A stretch of 64,000 bases of DNA from JBCBGF01 sp038526915 (lineage in GTDB: Bacteria > Pseudomonadota > Alphaproteobacteria > Rhodobacterales > Rhodobacteraceae), in NCBI GenBank assembly GCA_038526915.1, contig JBCBGF010000001.1, positions 1,054,001-1,118,000 on the forward strand. The letters are read 5' to 3'. A model generated the notes under the pieces. It was not told where the DNA came from, did no database searches, and was given only the letters and a program-made list of their open reading frames with translations. Each line of letters opens with the position of its first letter. Position 1 is the first letter of the stretch. Position numbers and translations under genes: made by a program. Positions 46,020 through 54,737 of the stretch are shown here, piece after piece.

Positions 46020-46895
46020 ATGACGGATGCAACCGCCGGTACAGCACCGCAGGGTGTGGCCTCGATCCAATCCGAATATATGGCGCAGGTTCAGCGACGC
46101 AGGCTTTATAGCGGCTTGACGCTGCTGATCTTTGTGATCCTGATGGTATCGGGCTTCAACATTGTGGACGCCCGAAACGCCGGCGGGTTCTGGGAGGGGC
46201 TGGGTCAGATCGGCGACTATCCCGGCAGCGTCCTGTCAGAGGCCTGGGACAAACGGGCAGAGCTGCCGGCACTGATCGTGCGCTTTTTCCCCGCGCTGAT
46301 CGAGACAATCAACATTGCCGCCGTGTCCACGCTGATCGGTGCGTTTTTCGGGCTGGCGCTGTCGCTGGCAAGCACGCGGGGCCTGGCCAAGCGGCCTGCG
46401 CTGATCCCGGTGTTTCGCCGTATCTCTGACATCATGCGCGCAGTGCCGGAAATCGTCATTGCGCTGATGCTAATATTTGTTTTGGGCGGTGGTCCCGTGC
46501 CTGCGATGATCGCCATTGCCATCCACACGGCGGGCGCGCTGGGCAAGCTGTTTTCCGAAGTGGCAGAGAATGCAGACCTCAAGCCCGTGGAGGGGCTGGC
46601 GTCTACGGGCGCGTCTTGGCTGCAACGGATGCTGCTGGGGGTCATCCCGCAGGTGGCGCCAAACTATGTGAGCTACACGCTGTTGCGGTTTGAGATCAAC
46701 ATTCGCGCCTCTGCGATCCTAGGGTTCGTGGGCGCCGGTGGCCTGGGGTACGAACTGCGCAACGCGATGGCATGGGGGCCTGGGCGGTTTGACCAGGCCG
46801 CGGCGATTTTCATCCTGCTGTTTGTGACCATCGTGTTCTTCGATCAAGTGTCCAGCCGGTATCGCAATCGCCTCACTGAAGGTCAGGCCCAATGA
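46020..46895 (+). CDS. phnE: Phosphonate ABC transporter permease PhnE (cluster 1)
   Basis: The 291-residue membrane protein has about six helices. The first is at 28-48 (LYSGLTLLIFVILMVSGFNI). The ATPase-docking EAA-type loop is AENADLKPVEGLASTGASWL, preceded by the permease helix VPEIVIALMLIFVLGGGPVP. It forms a heterodimer with PhnE2. Its stop overlaps the phnE2 start by 4 bases. Confidence 0.93.
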   Translation: MTDATAGTAPQGVASIQSEYMAQVQRRRLYSGLTLLIFVILMVSGFNIVDARNAGGFWEGLGQIGDYPGSVLSEAWDKRAELPALIVRFFPALIETINIAAVSTLIGAFFGLALSLASTRGLAKRPALIPVFRRISDIMRAVPEIVIALMLIFVLGGGPVPAMIAIAIHTAGALGKLFSEVAENADLKPVEGLASTGASWLQRMLLGVIPQVAPNYVSYTLLRFEINIRASAILGFVGAGGLGYELRNAMAWGPGRFDQAAAIFILLFVTIVFFDQVSSRYRNRLTEGQAQ

Positions 46896-48211
46896 CGACT
46901 GTTGATACAAATCTGCCGAGCTCCAAAGAGGCCGCGGACCGCCTGTTTCGCAAGAAGCGCCTGGTTGCCTTTTCGGTGCCCGCGATCCTGGTGGTCTATC
47001 TCACCTATATTTTCTTTGCTTTCGACATTCCGGGCCTGGCGCAGCGGGCGAACCTGGACAATGCAGTGACGCTGGCCTCGGACAGCTGGTCCCACAAGAT
47101 CCACGTGACGCGCGACAACCGCAATGGTGAGATAGAGTATGCCGTTGAGGGCGAGCGCAAGGGCCGATACCCCGAAGGCGAGCGCCCGGATTGGGTGAGT
47201 GGAGATGACATCGTGACCGTCGATCTGGGGGGTGGCGTGTTCGTGCGCTATCTGCCCGAGGCGCGGACCGAGGTGGAGATACCGGGCTTTCCGCTGATCG
47301 AGGCACAGGCAGAGGGGCGTGCGATAAACACGAACCTGCCCGAGGAACTGCCCGAGTGGATCAACGCCTCCTCCCGCCGGGTGGCGATTGAGACGCCAGA
47401 GGGCCGCATCACGCTGACTGGCGCACGGACTGAAGTGTTCAACTATTTCCCAGGGTGGGAGCTGTTCTGGTTCACGCTCGACAGCCCATATCACAATCAG
47501 TCACTGTTCACGATCCTGTTCGGGCCGCAGCTGGACCCCGCGCGCGGCAATATCGAGGGGGCGGTGTACGATTGGTGGAACAACGATATGTGGCGGCACG
47601 CCGACGTGGTGTGGGCAATTGGCGAGACGCTTCTGATGGCCTTCCTCGGCACCATGGGCGCCGCCATCATCGCGCTGCCCCTCGGGTTTGTCGCCGCCAA
47701 GCGGTTCTCGCCCTTCATGCTGCTGCGTGCCGGCACCCGCCGACTGTTCGATTTTGTGCGCGGTGTCGATGCGCTGATCTGGACGGTGGTGCTTGCCCGT
47801 GCCTTTGGACCAGGGCCCTTGACCGGGGCGCTCGCGATTCTGATCACCGACACCGGCACGTTTGGCAAGATATTCTCCGAGGCGCTTGAAAACGTCGATA
47901 ACAAGCAGATCGAAGGGGTTGCGTCCACGGGCGCCAAACCGCTTCAGCGCTATCGCTTTGGCGTGATCCCCCAGGTCGTTCCGGTTCTCCTGGCCCAGAT
48001 CCTCTATTTCCTCGAATCCAACACGCGCTCTGCCACCATCATCGGGGCCATCACCGGCGGTGGGATCGGTCTTATGCTGACCCAGGCAATCCAGACGCAA
48101 AAGGACTGGGAAGAGGTCGCGTATTACATCGTCCTGATCGTTGTCATGGTGATGTTCATGGACTGGTTCTCGGGCTGGCTGCGGGGCAAGCTGATCGGGC
48201 GCAAGGATTGA
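46892..48211 (+). CDS. phnE2: Phosphonate ABC transporter permease PhnE2 with long periplasmic insert
   Basis: At 439 residues this is about 150 longer than PhnE. TM1 lies at 29-50 (LVAFSVPAILVVYLTYIFFA). A hydrophilic insert of about 150 residues follows (DSWSHKIHVTRDNRNGEIEY ... EVFNYFPGWELFWFTLDSPY), and then the usual permease helices. The EAA-type loop is ALENVDNKQIEGVASTGAKP. Long PhnE2 forms occur in Rhodobacteraceae; the insert may contact PhnD. It ends 72 bases before the convergent phnF. Confidence 0.9.
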   Translation: MTTVDTNLPSSKEAADRLFRKKRLVAFSVPAILVVYLTYIFFAFDIPGLAQRANLDNAVTLASDSWSHKIHVTRDNRNGEIEYAVEGERKGRYPEGERPDWVSGDDIVTVDLGGGVFVRYLPEARTEVEIPGFPLIEAQAEGRAINTNLPEELPEWINASSRRVAIETPEGRITLTGARTEVFNYFPGWELFWFTLDSPYHNQSLFTILFGPQLDPARGNIEGAVYDWWNNDMWRHADVVWAIGETLLMAFLGTMGAAIIALPLGFVAAKRFSPFMLLRAGTRRLFDFVRGVDALIWTVVLARAFGPGPLTGALAILITDTGTFGKIFSEALENVDNKQIEGVASTGAKPLQRYRFGVIPQVVPVLLAQILYFLESNTRSATIIGAITGGGIGLMLTQAIQTQKDWEEVAYYIVLIVVMVMFMDWFSGWLRGKLIGRKD

Positions 48212-48283
48212 CGTCACGTATCCTGACTATCGGTAGTCCACCGCGAAGGGGCGAAGAACGGGCGTTCTGACAATTGAGTTGGG

Positions 48284-49003
48284 TTAGCCCTCAAGTGTCA
48301 GGATCACCCGGTCGCCTGCAAACCATGTCCGCCCATATTCAATCGGGTTGCCGGCCTCATCAACATTCACGCTGGACGATCTGAGCAACGGATCGCCTTC
48401 GCCCAACTGCAGATGCAACGCTTGCGTGGCTGAGGCACGCACCGCAGCAAGGCGCGTCGACAGGCGCGTGTAATCGGCAACGCCCACGCGTTTCAGCGCT
48501 TCTGTCACGCCGCTTGTCTCGGCCAGCGCCTCACCAATGCCTGGGAGGCGTGAGAGGGGAAACATGCTTTCAAAGATCGCGATCGGCTGACCATCGGCCA
48601 GGGACAGGCCGTGATACGCACAAAGCGGGGCGCCACCGTCAATCCGCAGCGCTTTGGCCTCACCATCCGTTGCAGCGCGTTCCTCCACACTCAAAATCCG
48701 CTTCTCTGGCCTGCGCCCCGCCGCGATCAGGTTTTCGTGGAACCGCACCCGCTTACCGATGGGGTAATCTGTCGGAGTGGCCGCAACGAACGCACCCGCT
48801 CCGCGCCTTGTGCGGATCAACCCCTCATCCACCAAGGCGGACAGACCGTGCCGCACCGTATGTCTGTTAACGCCAAAGCGTTCGGCCAACGCCGCCTCCG
48901 TCGGAAGCTTGTCGCCCGGTGCGTATCGCCCTTCTGTCAGGTCATGGCGCAGCGCATCTGCGATCGCCATCCAGATCGGCGTCTTGGGTCGCCTGTCACG
49001 CAA
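48284..49003 (-). CDS. phnF: GntR/HutC-family regulator PhnF (cluster 1)
   Basis: The 239-residue protein has an N-terminal winged helix (WMAIADALRHDLTEGRYAPG, DKLPTEAALAERFGVNRHTV, RHGLSALVDEGLIRTRRGAG) and a C-terminal UTRA effector domain (AYHGLSLADGQPIAIFESMF). The start is probably TTG 49003, because ATG 48970 would cut the first helix. It is divergent from phnG across 81 bases. It likely represses cluster 1 until a phosphonate-derived ligand binds. Confidence 0.88.
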   Translation of the reverse strand: MRDRRPKTPIWMAIADALRHDLTEGRYAPGDKLPTEAALAERFGVNRHTVRHGLSALVDEGLIRTRRGAGAFVAATPTDYPIGKRVRFHENLIAAGRRPEKRILSVEERAATDGEAKALRIDGGAPLCAYHGLSLADGQPIAIFESMFPLSRLPGIGEALAETSGVTEALKRVGVADYTRLSTRLAAVRASATQALHLQLGEGDPLLRSSSVNVDEAGNPIEYGRTWFAGDRVILTLEG

Positions 49004-49048
49004 GTTTCACAAATCTCCGCTGTCTTCGCAGGCCGCATCTGATAAGAT

Positions 49049-49068
49049 AAGTATAGTTGTATAGATAT
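49049..49068. promoter_or_regulatory. Candidate PhnF operator between phnF and phnG
   Basis: AAGTATAGTTGTATAGATAT holds two GTATAG half-sites eight bases apart. TTGTATAGATAT resembles the HutC/PhnF-type core (TGGTATAGACCA in mycobacterial PhnF) at 8 of 12 positions. It lies 16-36 bases before phnG, where a bound repressor would block transcription. It differs from the cluster 2 palindrome. Confidence 0.4.
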
Positions 49069-49084
49069 TGGTGCAGTTGTCGAG

Positions 49085-49540
49085 ATGAAAGACACGATTG
49101 ACCAGAACACGCCACGCAAGGCTTGGATGGGCCTGCTGGCCAAGGCCCCGGAAGGCCGGGTGGGTGAGCTTCTCGACGCGGCCATGCCCCGGCCCGAGTT
49201 CACGTGGCTCCGGGCGCCAGAGATTGGCAGCACGATGCTCCGCGCGCGCGCAGGCGGCACCGGTGCGCCGTTTAACCTGGGCGAGATGACGGTCACCCGC
49301 TGCGCGCTGAGCCTGCAAAGTGGCGAAGTAGGTCATGCCTATATCCAGGGGCGGCGGAAGGCCGATGCCGAGGCCGCGGCGCTTGTCGACGCGCTGATGC
49401 AGGGGCAGGCCGCCGACCACGTGCGTGCCGCCGTCCTCGATCCGCTGGAAGCTGAGCATGCGGCGGCCAAGGCGGCGCGGGCGGCCAAGGCCGCGGCAAC
49501 CAAAGTGGACTTTTTCACCATGGTCAGGGGAGAGGATTGA
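49085..49540 (+). CDS. phnG: C-P lyase subunit PhnG (cluster 1)
   Basis: The 151-residue PhnG has the family start RKAWMGLLAKAPEGRVGELL, the motif GTGAPFNLGEMTVTRCALSL and GHAYIQGRRKADAEAAALVD. It forms part of the PhnGHIJ core, which with PhnI exchanges the adenine of ATP for phosphonate. The C-terminal tail is an alanine-rich helix. The stop overlaps the phnH start. Confidence 0.93.
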   Translation: MKDTIDQNTPRKAWMGLLAKAPEGRVGELLDAAMPRPEFTWLRAPEIGSTMLRARAGGTGAPFNLGEMTVTRCALSLQSGEVGHAYIQGRRKADAEAAALVDALMQGQAADHVRAAVLDPLEAEHAAAKAARAAKAAATKVDFFTMVRGED

Positions 49541-50103
49541 TGCAGGCCCAAGCCCTGTCCGGCGGATTTACCGAACCAGCCACGCAATCGGCGAGCGCCT
49601 TCCGCAGCGTGATGGAAGCGGTGGCCCGCCCCGGCACAATACACGCCATCAGCGGGGCCGAGCCGCCAGCGCCACTGTCCAACGCCGCAGGCGCGGTTTT
49701 GCTGACACTCTGCGATACCGACACGCCGGTTTACTTGGCCGGCGATGCTGACACTGACGCCGTGCGCGCATGGATCGCATTCCACACCGGCGCGCCGCTT
49801 GCAGGACCCGGCCACTGCATGTTTGCCCTCGGCACGTGGGATGCAATGTTGCCGCTCTCTTCCTATTCCATTGGAACCTCGGAATACCCAGATCGGTCGG
49901 CCACTCTGATCGTCGACGGTGCCGAGCTTGCGCCAGACGGCGCCACCCTTACAGGGCCAGGCATCAAAACAAGCGTCACGCTATCCCTGCCAGACATCGA
50001 CGCGTTCCAACAGAACCGAGCGCTGTTTCCCCTAGGCTTGGACTTCATCTTCACCTGCGGCAGCCAACTCGCTGCCCTGCCCAGATCGACAGAGGTGGCG
50101 TAA
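49540..50103 (+). CDS. phnH: C-P lyase subunit PhnH (cluster 1)
   Basis: ATG 49540 overlaps the phnG stop (TGATG). The 187-residue protein has the PhnH start LSGGFTEPATQSASAFRSVM, the segment MEAVARPGTIHAISG and the end FPLGLDFIFTCGSQLAALPR followed by ST. PhnH is a structural dimer member of the C-P lyase core, related in fold to PLP transferases but without the cofactor. Confidence 0.93.
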   Translation: MQAQALSGGFTEPATQSASAFRSVMEAVARPGTIHAISGAEPPAPLSNAAGAVLLTLCDTDTPVYLAGDADTDAVRAWIAFHTGAPLAGPGHCMFALGTWDAMLPLSSYSIGTSEYPDRSATLIVDGAELAPDGATLTGPGIKTSVTLSLPDIDAFQQNRALFPLGLDFIFTCGSQLAALPRSTEVA

Positions 50104-51191
50104 TGTATGTCGCGGTCAAAGGCGGTGAACGCGCCATTGAAAACGCCCATGCGTGGCTTGCCGAGGAACGCCGTGGTGACACGAATATTGCTGAACTGGG
50201 TCTCGCCCAGATCCGCGAACAGCTCAAGCTGGCAGTGGACCGGGTCATGTCCGAAGGCTCACTCTACGATCCCGACCTTGCGGCCCTTGCCATCAAACAG
50301 GCGCGCGGTGATCTGATCGAGGCGATCTTCCTAATCCGGGCCTACCGGACCACCTTGCCGCGTTTTGGCGCGTCCGAGCCGGTTGATACGGGTGCCATGG
50401 CCTGTGACCGGCGCATCTCAGCCACATTCAAGGATCTTCCCGGTGGCCAGGTTCTGGGCCCCACGTTCGACTACACGCATCGCCTCCTTGACTTCAAACT
50501 GGCCGCGGATGGCGAGGCGCCCGAAGCCCCGACACGTGAGGTTGCATCCGGCGACGTGCCGCATGTGACGGAGTTTCTGAACCGCGAGGGTCTGATCGAA
50601 GAGGCCCCCCATGACGATACGCCGCCGCCCGACCTGACGCGCGAACCGCTTGAAATGCCGGCAAGCCGGGCCCTGCGGCTGCAGGCGCTGACCCGCGCGG
50701 ATGAAGGGTTTACGCTTGGCCTCGCCTATTCCACCCAACGCGGCTATGCGCGTAACCACGCCTTTGTGGGCGAGTTGCGGACAGGCGCGGTCCCGGTCGA
50801 GATGGACATCCCGGAATTAGGCTTTGCTGTTGAGATCGGTGAGGTCACGCTGACCGAATGCGAGACCGTCAACCAGTTCAAGGGATCCAAGACCGAACCG
50901 CCGCAATTTACGCGCGGTTACGGGTTGGTCTTCGGGCGGACCGAGCGCAAAGCGATCTCAATGGCCCTTGTCGACCGCGCGATGCGGTGGGAGGAGTTGG
51001 GCGAAGACAACGTCGGTGCGCCGGCCCAAGACACCGAATTTGTCCTCTATCACGCCGACAACATTCAGGCGACGGGCTTTCTCGAACACATCAAACTGCC
51101 CCACTACGTCGACTTCCAGTCCGAGCTGGAACTCGTGCGCAAACTGCGGAGAGAGGCGGGTGCGGACCGGGTGCAGGAGGCCGCGGAATGA
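50103..51191 (+). CDS. phnI: C-P lyase core subunit PhnI (cluster 1)
   Basis: ATG 50103 overlaps the phnH stop; the longer frame from 49770 is read inside phnH. The 362-residue PhnI has MYVAVKGGERAIENAHAWLA and RISATFKDLPGGQVLGPTFD. The zinc site is His329 and His334 in EHIKLPHYVDFQ, equal to E. coli His328 and His333. PhnI catalyses displacement of adenine from ATP by phosphonate (with G, H and L) and can hydrolyse purine nucleotides alone. It overlaps phnJ by 4 bases. Confidence 0.95.
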   Translation: MYVAVKGGERAIENAHAWLAEERRGDTNIAELGLAQIREQLKLAVDRVMSEGSLYDPDLAALAIKQARGDLIEAIFLIRAYRTTLPRFGASEPVDTGAMACDRRISATFKDLPGGQVLGPTFDYTHRLLDFKLAADGEAPEAPTREVASGDVPHVTEFLNREGLIEEAPHDDTPPPDLTREPLEMPASRALRLQALTRADEGFTLGLAYSTQRGYARNHAFVGELRTGAVPVEMDIPELGFAVEIGEVTLTECETVNQFKGSKTEPPQFTRGYGLVFGRTERKAISMALVDRAMRWEELGEDNVGAPAQDTEFVLYHADNIQATGFLEHIKLPHYVDFQSELELVRKLRREAGADRVQEAAE

Positions 51192-52057
51192 GCGCGTACA
51201 ACTTTGCCTATCTCGACGAACAGACCAAGCGGATGATCCGTCGCGCCATTTTGAAAGGGCTCGCAATCCCGGGCTATCAGGTGCCCTTCGCCAGCCGCGA
51301 GATGCCGATGCCTTATGGCTGGGGCACCGGCGGGGTGCAGGTCTCGGCGGCCATACTCACGCCAGAAGACACGCTCAAAGTGATCGACCAAGGCGCCGAT
51401 GACACGACAAACGCGGTTTCTATCCGGAGTTTCTTCGAACGAACGGCAGGCGTCGCCACGACAACGGCAACCGCAGAGGCGACCGTAATCCAGACGCGCC
51501 ACCGTATCCCCGAAGAGGCGTTGACCGAAGATCAGATCCTTGTCTACCAGGTGCCGATCCCGGAACCCTTACGTTTTTTGGAGCCGCGCGAAAGCGAGAC
51601 CCGCAAAATGCACAGCCTTGAAGAATACGGGCTGATGCACGTGAAGCTTTACGAAGACATCAGCCGCCACGGGCATATCGCAACGTCCTACGCGTATCCG
51701 GTCAAGGTGGAAGGGCGTTACGTGATGGACCCGTCTCCCATCCCAAAGTTCGACAACCCGAAACTTGGCGATATGCCGGCGATCCAGCTTTTTGGCGCGG
51801 GCCGTGAACAACGGATCTATGCGCTGCCGCCCTATACGCAGGTGGTCAGCCTCGATTTCGACGACCACCCGTTTGAGGCCTCAAAGGCGGATCAGATCTG
51901 CGGGCTTTGCGGCGCGTCCGACAGTTACCTTGACGAGGTCATCGTCGACGACACCGGCGGCCGTCTCTTCTGCTGCTCCGACACGGACTACTGCCAGTCC
52001 CGCCGCGCCTCCGGCCACCAGGGCCCGGCCTTTCCGGGCACGCAGGTCTCTGTATGA
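51188..52057 (+). CDS. phnJ: Radical-SAM C-P lyase PhnJ (cluster 1)
   Basis: The 289-residue protein is close to E. coli PhnJ throughout (MSAYNFAYLDEQTKRMIRRA, then glycyl-radical site Gly29 in IPGYQVPF). The iron-sulfur and thiyl motif is intact: Cys238, Cys241, Cys263 and Cys269 in CGLCG and CCSDTDYC, the CX2CX21CX5C pattern. It cleaves the carbon-phosphorus bond of 5-phosphoribosyl-1-phosphonate, releasing alkane and a cyclic phosphate. Expected to be fully active. Confidence 0.96.
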   Translation: MSAYNFAYLDEQTKRMIRRAILKGLAIPGYQVPFASREMPMPYGWGTGGVQVSAAILTPEDTLKVIDQGADDTTNAVSIRSFFERTAGVATTTATAEATVIQTRHRIPEEALTEDQILVYQVPIPEPLRFLEPRESETRKMHSLEEYGLMHVKLYEDISRHGHIATSYAYPVKVEGRYVMDPSPIPKFDNPKLGDMPAIQLFGAGREQRIYALPPYTQVVSLDFDDHPFEASKADQICGLCGASDSYLDEVIVDDTGGRLFCCSDTDYCQSRRASGHQGPAFPGTQVSV

Positions 52058-52626
52058 GCGATAGGGTGATCTTTCTGACCCATGCCGATGTCGCGGTGGC
52101 CCCGGACACGCCGGTGCCCGATTGGGGCTTGAACCCCACGGGGCAGGCGCGGCATCAGGCATTTGCCAGCGCGGATGTTTTGCAAAACGTCCGAAGCATC
52201 TACGCGAGCGATGAGCAAAAAGCCCAAGACGGCGCCGCGATCACGGCAGCTCATCTGGGGCTTCCTGTCCAGACCCGTGCAGCCCTAGGCGAAAACGACC
52301 GGAGTGCCACGGGTTATCTACCCGAAGCGGAGTTCTGGCCAGTGGTTGAGGACTTCTTCAAACACCCCGATGTCTCAACCCGCGGCTGGGAAACCGCGCG
52401 GGACGCCCAATCCCGCATCCGATCTGCCGTCGCCGACGTGATCGCTGAGGCCGCAGACGGCGATATCCTGATCGTCGCCCATGGCGGTGTCGCGACGCTC
52501 CTGCGCTGCGCTCTGCTGGGCAAAGAGATCACCCAAGACGAAGGCCAGCCTCACCCAAAAGGGGGATGTTGGTTCGCCTTCCCGCGCCGCATGGACGCGG
52601 CCCCCACGGAATGGAACGCGTTATGA
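52054..52626 (+). CDS. Histidine-phosphatase-like protein inside the phn operon
   Basis: The 190-residue protein has the phosphoglycerate-mutase/histidine-phosphatase fold: a start FLTHADVAVAPDTPVPDWGL, the helix GLNPTGQARHQAFASADVLQ and the second catalytic region ILIVAHGGVATLLRCALLG. The usual RHG is THA: the nucleophile His is kept, but the preceding Arg is Thr. It overlaps phnJ and phnK by 4 bases each, so it is part of the C-P lyase unit. It may clear ribose phosphates or pyrophosphate; cluster 2 has no copy. Confidence 0.78.
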   Translation: MSDRVIFLTHADVAVAPDTPVPDWGLNPTGQARHQAFASADVLQNVRSIYASDEQKAQDGAAITAAHLGLPVQTRAALGENDRSATGYLPEAEFWPVVEDFFKHPDVSTRGWETARDAQSRIRSAVADVIAEAADGDILIVAHGGVATLLRCALLGKEITQDEGQPHPKGGCWFAFPRRMDAAPTEWNAL

Positions 52627-53393
52627 CACCACTGCTCTCCGTTCATCAGATCAGCAAATCCTACGGGCCACATATCGGCTGTGTTGATGTCTCGTTTGAC
52701 CTCTATCCCGGCGAAGTCATGGGGATCGTGGGCGAAAGCGGATCGGGCAAGTCGACCCTTCTCAATTGCCTTGCCGGACACATTGCGCCGGACACGGGCA
52801 AAGTGGTGTTCGACACCCGCGCGGACGGCCCGCGCGACACGATCACGATGTCAGAGCCGGAACGCCGGATGCTGGGCCGCACCGACTGGGCCTTTGTCCA
52901 TCAGCACGCCCGCGACGGTCTGCGCATGGGTGTCTCTGCAGGCGGCAATGTGGGCGAAAGGTTGATGGCCGTTGGCCAACGCCACTATGGCGACATCCGC
53001 GGCCGCGCGGTGGATTGGCTCGACCGTGTCGAGATTGATACCGCCCGCATCGACGACCGTCCCACAACCTTTTCGGGCGGGATGCAGCAACGGCTACAGA
53101 TCGCACGCAACCTTGTGACGGGGCCAAGGCTCGTCTTCATGGATGAGCCGACCGGCGGTCTTGATGTCTCGGTCCAGGCACGGCTCCTGGATCTGTTGCG
53201 CGGATTGGTCCGTGACATGGGGCTGTCAGCGATCATCGTCACCCATGACCTGGCCGTGGTGCGCCTGTTGGCCGACCGGCTAATGGTGATGAAATCGGGC
53301 CGCGTGGTCGAGACCGGGCTGACAGACCAAGTGCTGGACGATCCCCAGCACGCCTACAGCCAGCTTCTTGTCAGTTCCGTTTTACAGGTGTGA
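52623..53393 (+). CDS. phnK: C-P lyase ABC protein PhnK (cluster 1)
   Basis: ATG 52623 gives 256 residues. It has Walker A GIVGESGSGKSTLLNCLAGH, signature FSGGMQQRLQIARNL, Walker B LVFMDEPTGGLDVS and H-loop IIVTHDLAVVRLL. PhnK resembles oligopeptide-transport ATPases but docks on PhnJ in the soluble C-P lyase complex, where a PhnK/PhnL pair drives opening of the core. No permease is involved. Confidence 0.93.
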   Translation: MTPLLSVHQISKSYGPHIGCVDVSFDLYPGEVMGIVGESGSGKSTLLNCLAGHIAPDTGKVVFDTRADGPRDTITMSEPERRMLGRTDWAFVHQHARDGLRMGVSAGGNVGERLMAVGQRHYGDIRGRAVDWLDRVEIDTARIDDRPTTFSGGMQQRLQIARNLVTGPRLVFMDEPTGGLDVSVQARLLDLLRGLVRDMGLSAIIVTHDLAVVRLLADRLMVMKSGRVVETGLTDQVLDDPQHAYSQLLVSSVLQV

Positions 53394-53396
53394 GAA

Positions 53397-54080
53397 ATGA
53401 TTGAGCTTCGGGATGTTTCCAAAACCTTCACCCTGCATAATCAGAGCGGGACGGTCATCGACGTCATCAGCGACGTATCCTTCTCGGTGGCGCCGGGCGA
53501 ATGTGTGGCGCTGACCGGGGCGTCAGGTGCCGGCAAGTCAACACTGATGCGGATGATCTACGGGAATTACTTGGCACAGTCCGGTGAAATCCGCATCGGC
53601 GACCTCGATCTGGTGCAGGCTGAACCGCGCGAGGTGATCGCCCTGCGCCGCGAGGTTTTGGGCTATGTCAGCCAGTTTCTGCGTGTCGTGCCGCGGGTGC
53701 CAACTTTGGATGTGGTTGCGGAGCCGCTCCGCGCCGTCGGCGTATCGGCCGAGGATGCGCAGGCCCGCGCGAGGGCCCTGCTGGACCAGCTCAATATCCC
53801 CCAGCGGCTTTGGTCACTCTCGCCAACCACCTTTTCGGGCGGTGAGCAGCAACGCGTCAACATCGCCCGCGGTTTCGTCCACGAATACCCGGCGATGCTT
53901 CTGGACGAACCCACCGCGAGCCTCGATGTGGCGAACCGTGAGGTCGTGCTGACGCTTATCGAAAAAGCCAAGGCGCGCGGCGCCGCGATCATTGGCATCT
54001 TTCACGACGGTGCGGCGCGGGATCGTGTTTGTGATCGCGAGATTGACGTCAGCCGGTTTGCCCCGGGGATGGCGGCGTGA
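53397..54080 (+). CDS. phnL: C-P lyase ABC protein PhnL (cluster 1)
   Basis: The 227-residue protein has Walker [21 protein letters not shown], signature FSGGEQQRVNIARGFVHEYP and Walker B AMLLDEPTASLD. The LolD-like form and the HDGAARDRVCDREIDV end are typical of PhnL. It pairs with PhnK on the PhnGHIJ core and is needed for the first ATP-phosphonate reaction. The stop overlaps the phnN GTG start by 4 bases. Confidence 0.93.
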   Translation: MIELRDVSKTFTLHNQSGTVIDVISDVSFSVAPGECVALTGASGAGKSTLMRMIYGNYLAQSGEIRIGDLDLVQAEPREVIALRREVLGYVSQFLRVVPRVPTLDVVAEPLRAVGVSAEDAQARARALLDQLNIPQRLWSLSPTTFSGGEQQRVNIARGFVHEYPAMLLDEPTASLDVANREVVLTLIEKAKARGAAIIGIFHDGAARDRVCDREIDVSRFAPGMAA

Positions 54081-54622
54081 CAGCTGGGCGTTTGATCGCG
54101 GTTGTTGGGCCATCGGGCGTCGGCAAGGACAGCGTGATGCAAGGCATTCACGAGGTCCTGCCGCACTTTCATCTTGTAAGACGGGTGATCACCCGCGGCC
54201 CCGATCTAGGAGGGGAAGACTACGAGGCTGTGTCTGTCCCTGAGTTTAGGACTATGGCAAAGAACGGCGCTTTTGCGGTGCATTGGGGCGCACATGATCT
54301 GCACTACGGGATACCCGCCGATGTGATGACCCGCCTGCGCAATGGCACGGACTGCCTTGCGAATTTCTCGCGCAAAGCGCTCGTGGAAGCCTCAACGGTC
54401 TTTCCCAACTTTCTCGTTTTGAACATCACCGCCCAGCCAGAGACCCTGGCAAAACGGCTCGCCCAACGCGCGCGGGAGACCGAGGAAGAGATTGCGCGGC
54501 GCCTTGCGCAAGCCGAAAAACCCTTGCCCGATGGCCTTGATGTGATCCACCTGTCAAACGATGGTCCGCTAACACAAACCGTGTCCCGCGCCGTCGCGCT
54601 GCTTCAACCGGCGCGCGTGTGA
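54077..54622 (+). CDS. phnN: Ribose 1,5-bisphosphate phosphokinase PhnN
   Basis: The 181-residue protein, with a GTG start, has a guanylate-kinase-like P-loop VVGPSGVGKDSVMQGIHEVL and the segment RRVITRGPDLGGEDYEAVSV. PhnN phosphorylates ribose 1,5-bisphosphate to PRPP, returning the sugar of the C-P lyase pathway to nucleotide metabolism. Only cluster 1 has it. The gap to phnM (115 bases) shows no gene. Confidence 0.92.
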   Translation: MTAGRLIAVVGPSGVGKDSVMQGIHEVLPHFHLVRRVITRGPDLGGEDYEAVSVPEFRTMAKNGAFAVHWGAHDLHYGIPADVMTRLRNGTDCLANFSRKALVEASTVFPNFLVLNITAQPETLAKRLAQRARETEEEIARRLAQAEKPLPDGLDVIHLSNDGPLTQTVSRAVALLQPARV

Positions 54623-54737
54623 CGATGGCCAGGCGCATATCGCAAAGCCGACCCGACACATGCGCAAGGTCCTTTCGGGGCCTCTGCGTCCATCACTTCG
54701 TGCCCAAGGTTGGGCTAAAATACAGTAAGAGAAACTA

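Noticed and set aside
48215..48275. Possible terminator between the convergent phnE2 and phnF
   Set aside because: Only a 5-bp stem (GACTA/TAGTC) and a short AGAACG/CGTTCT pair without T runs; too weak to call.
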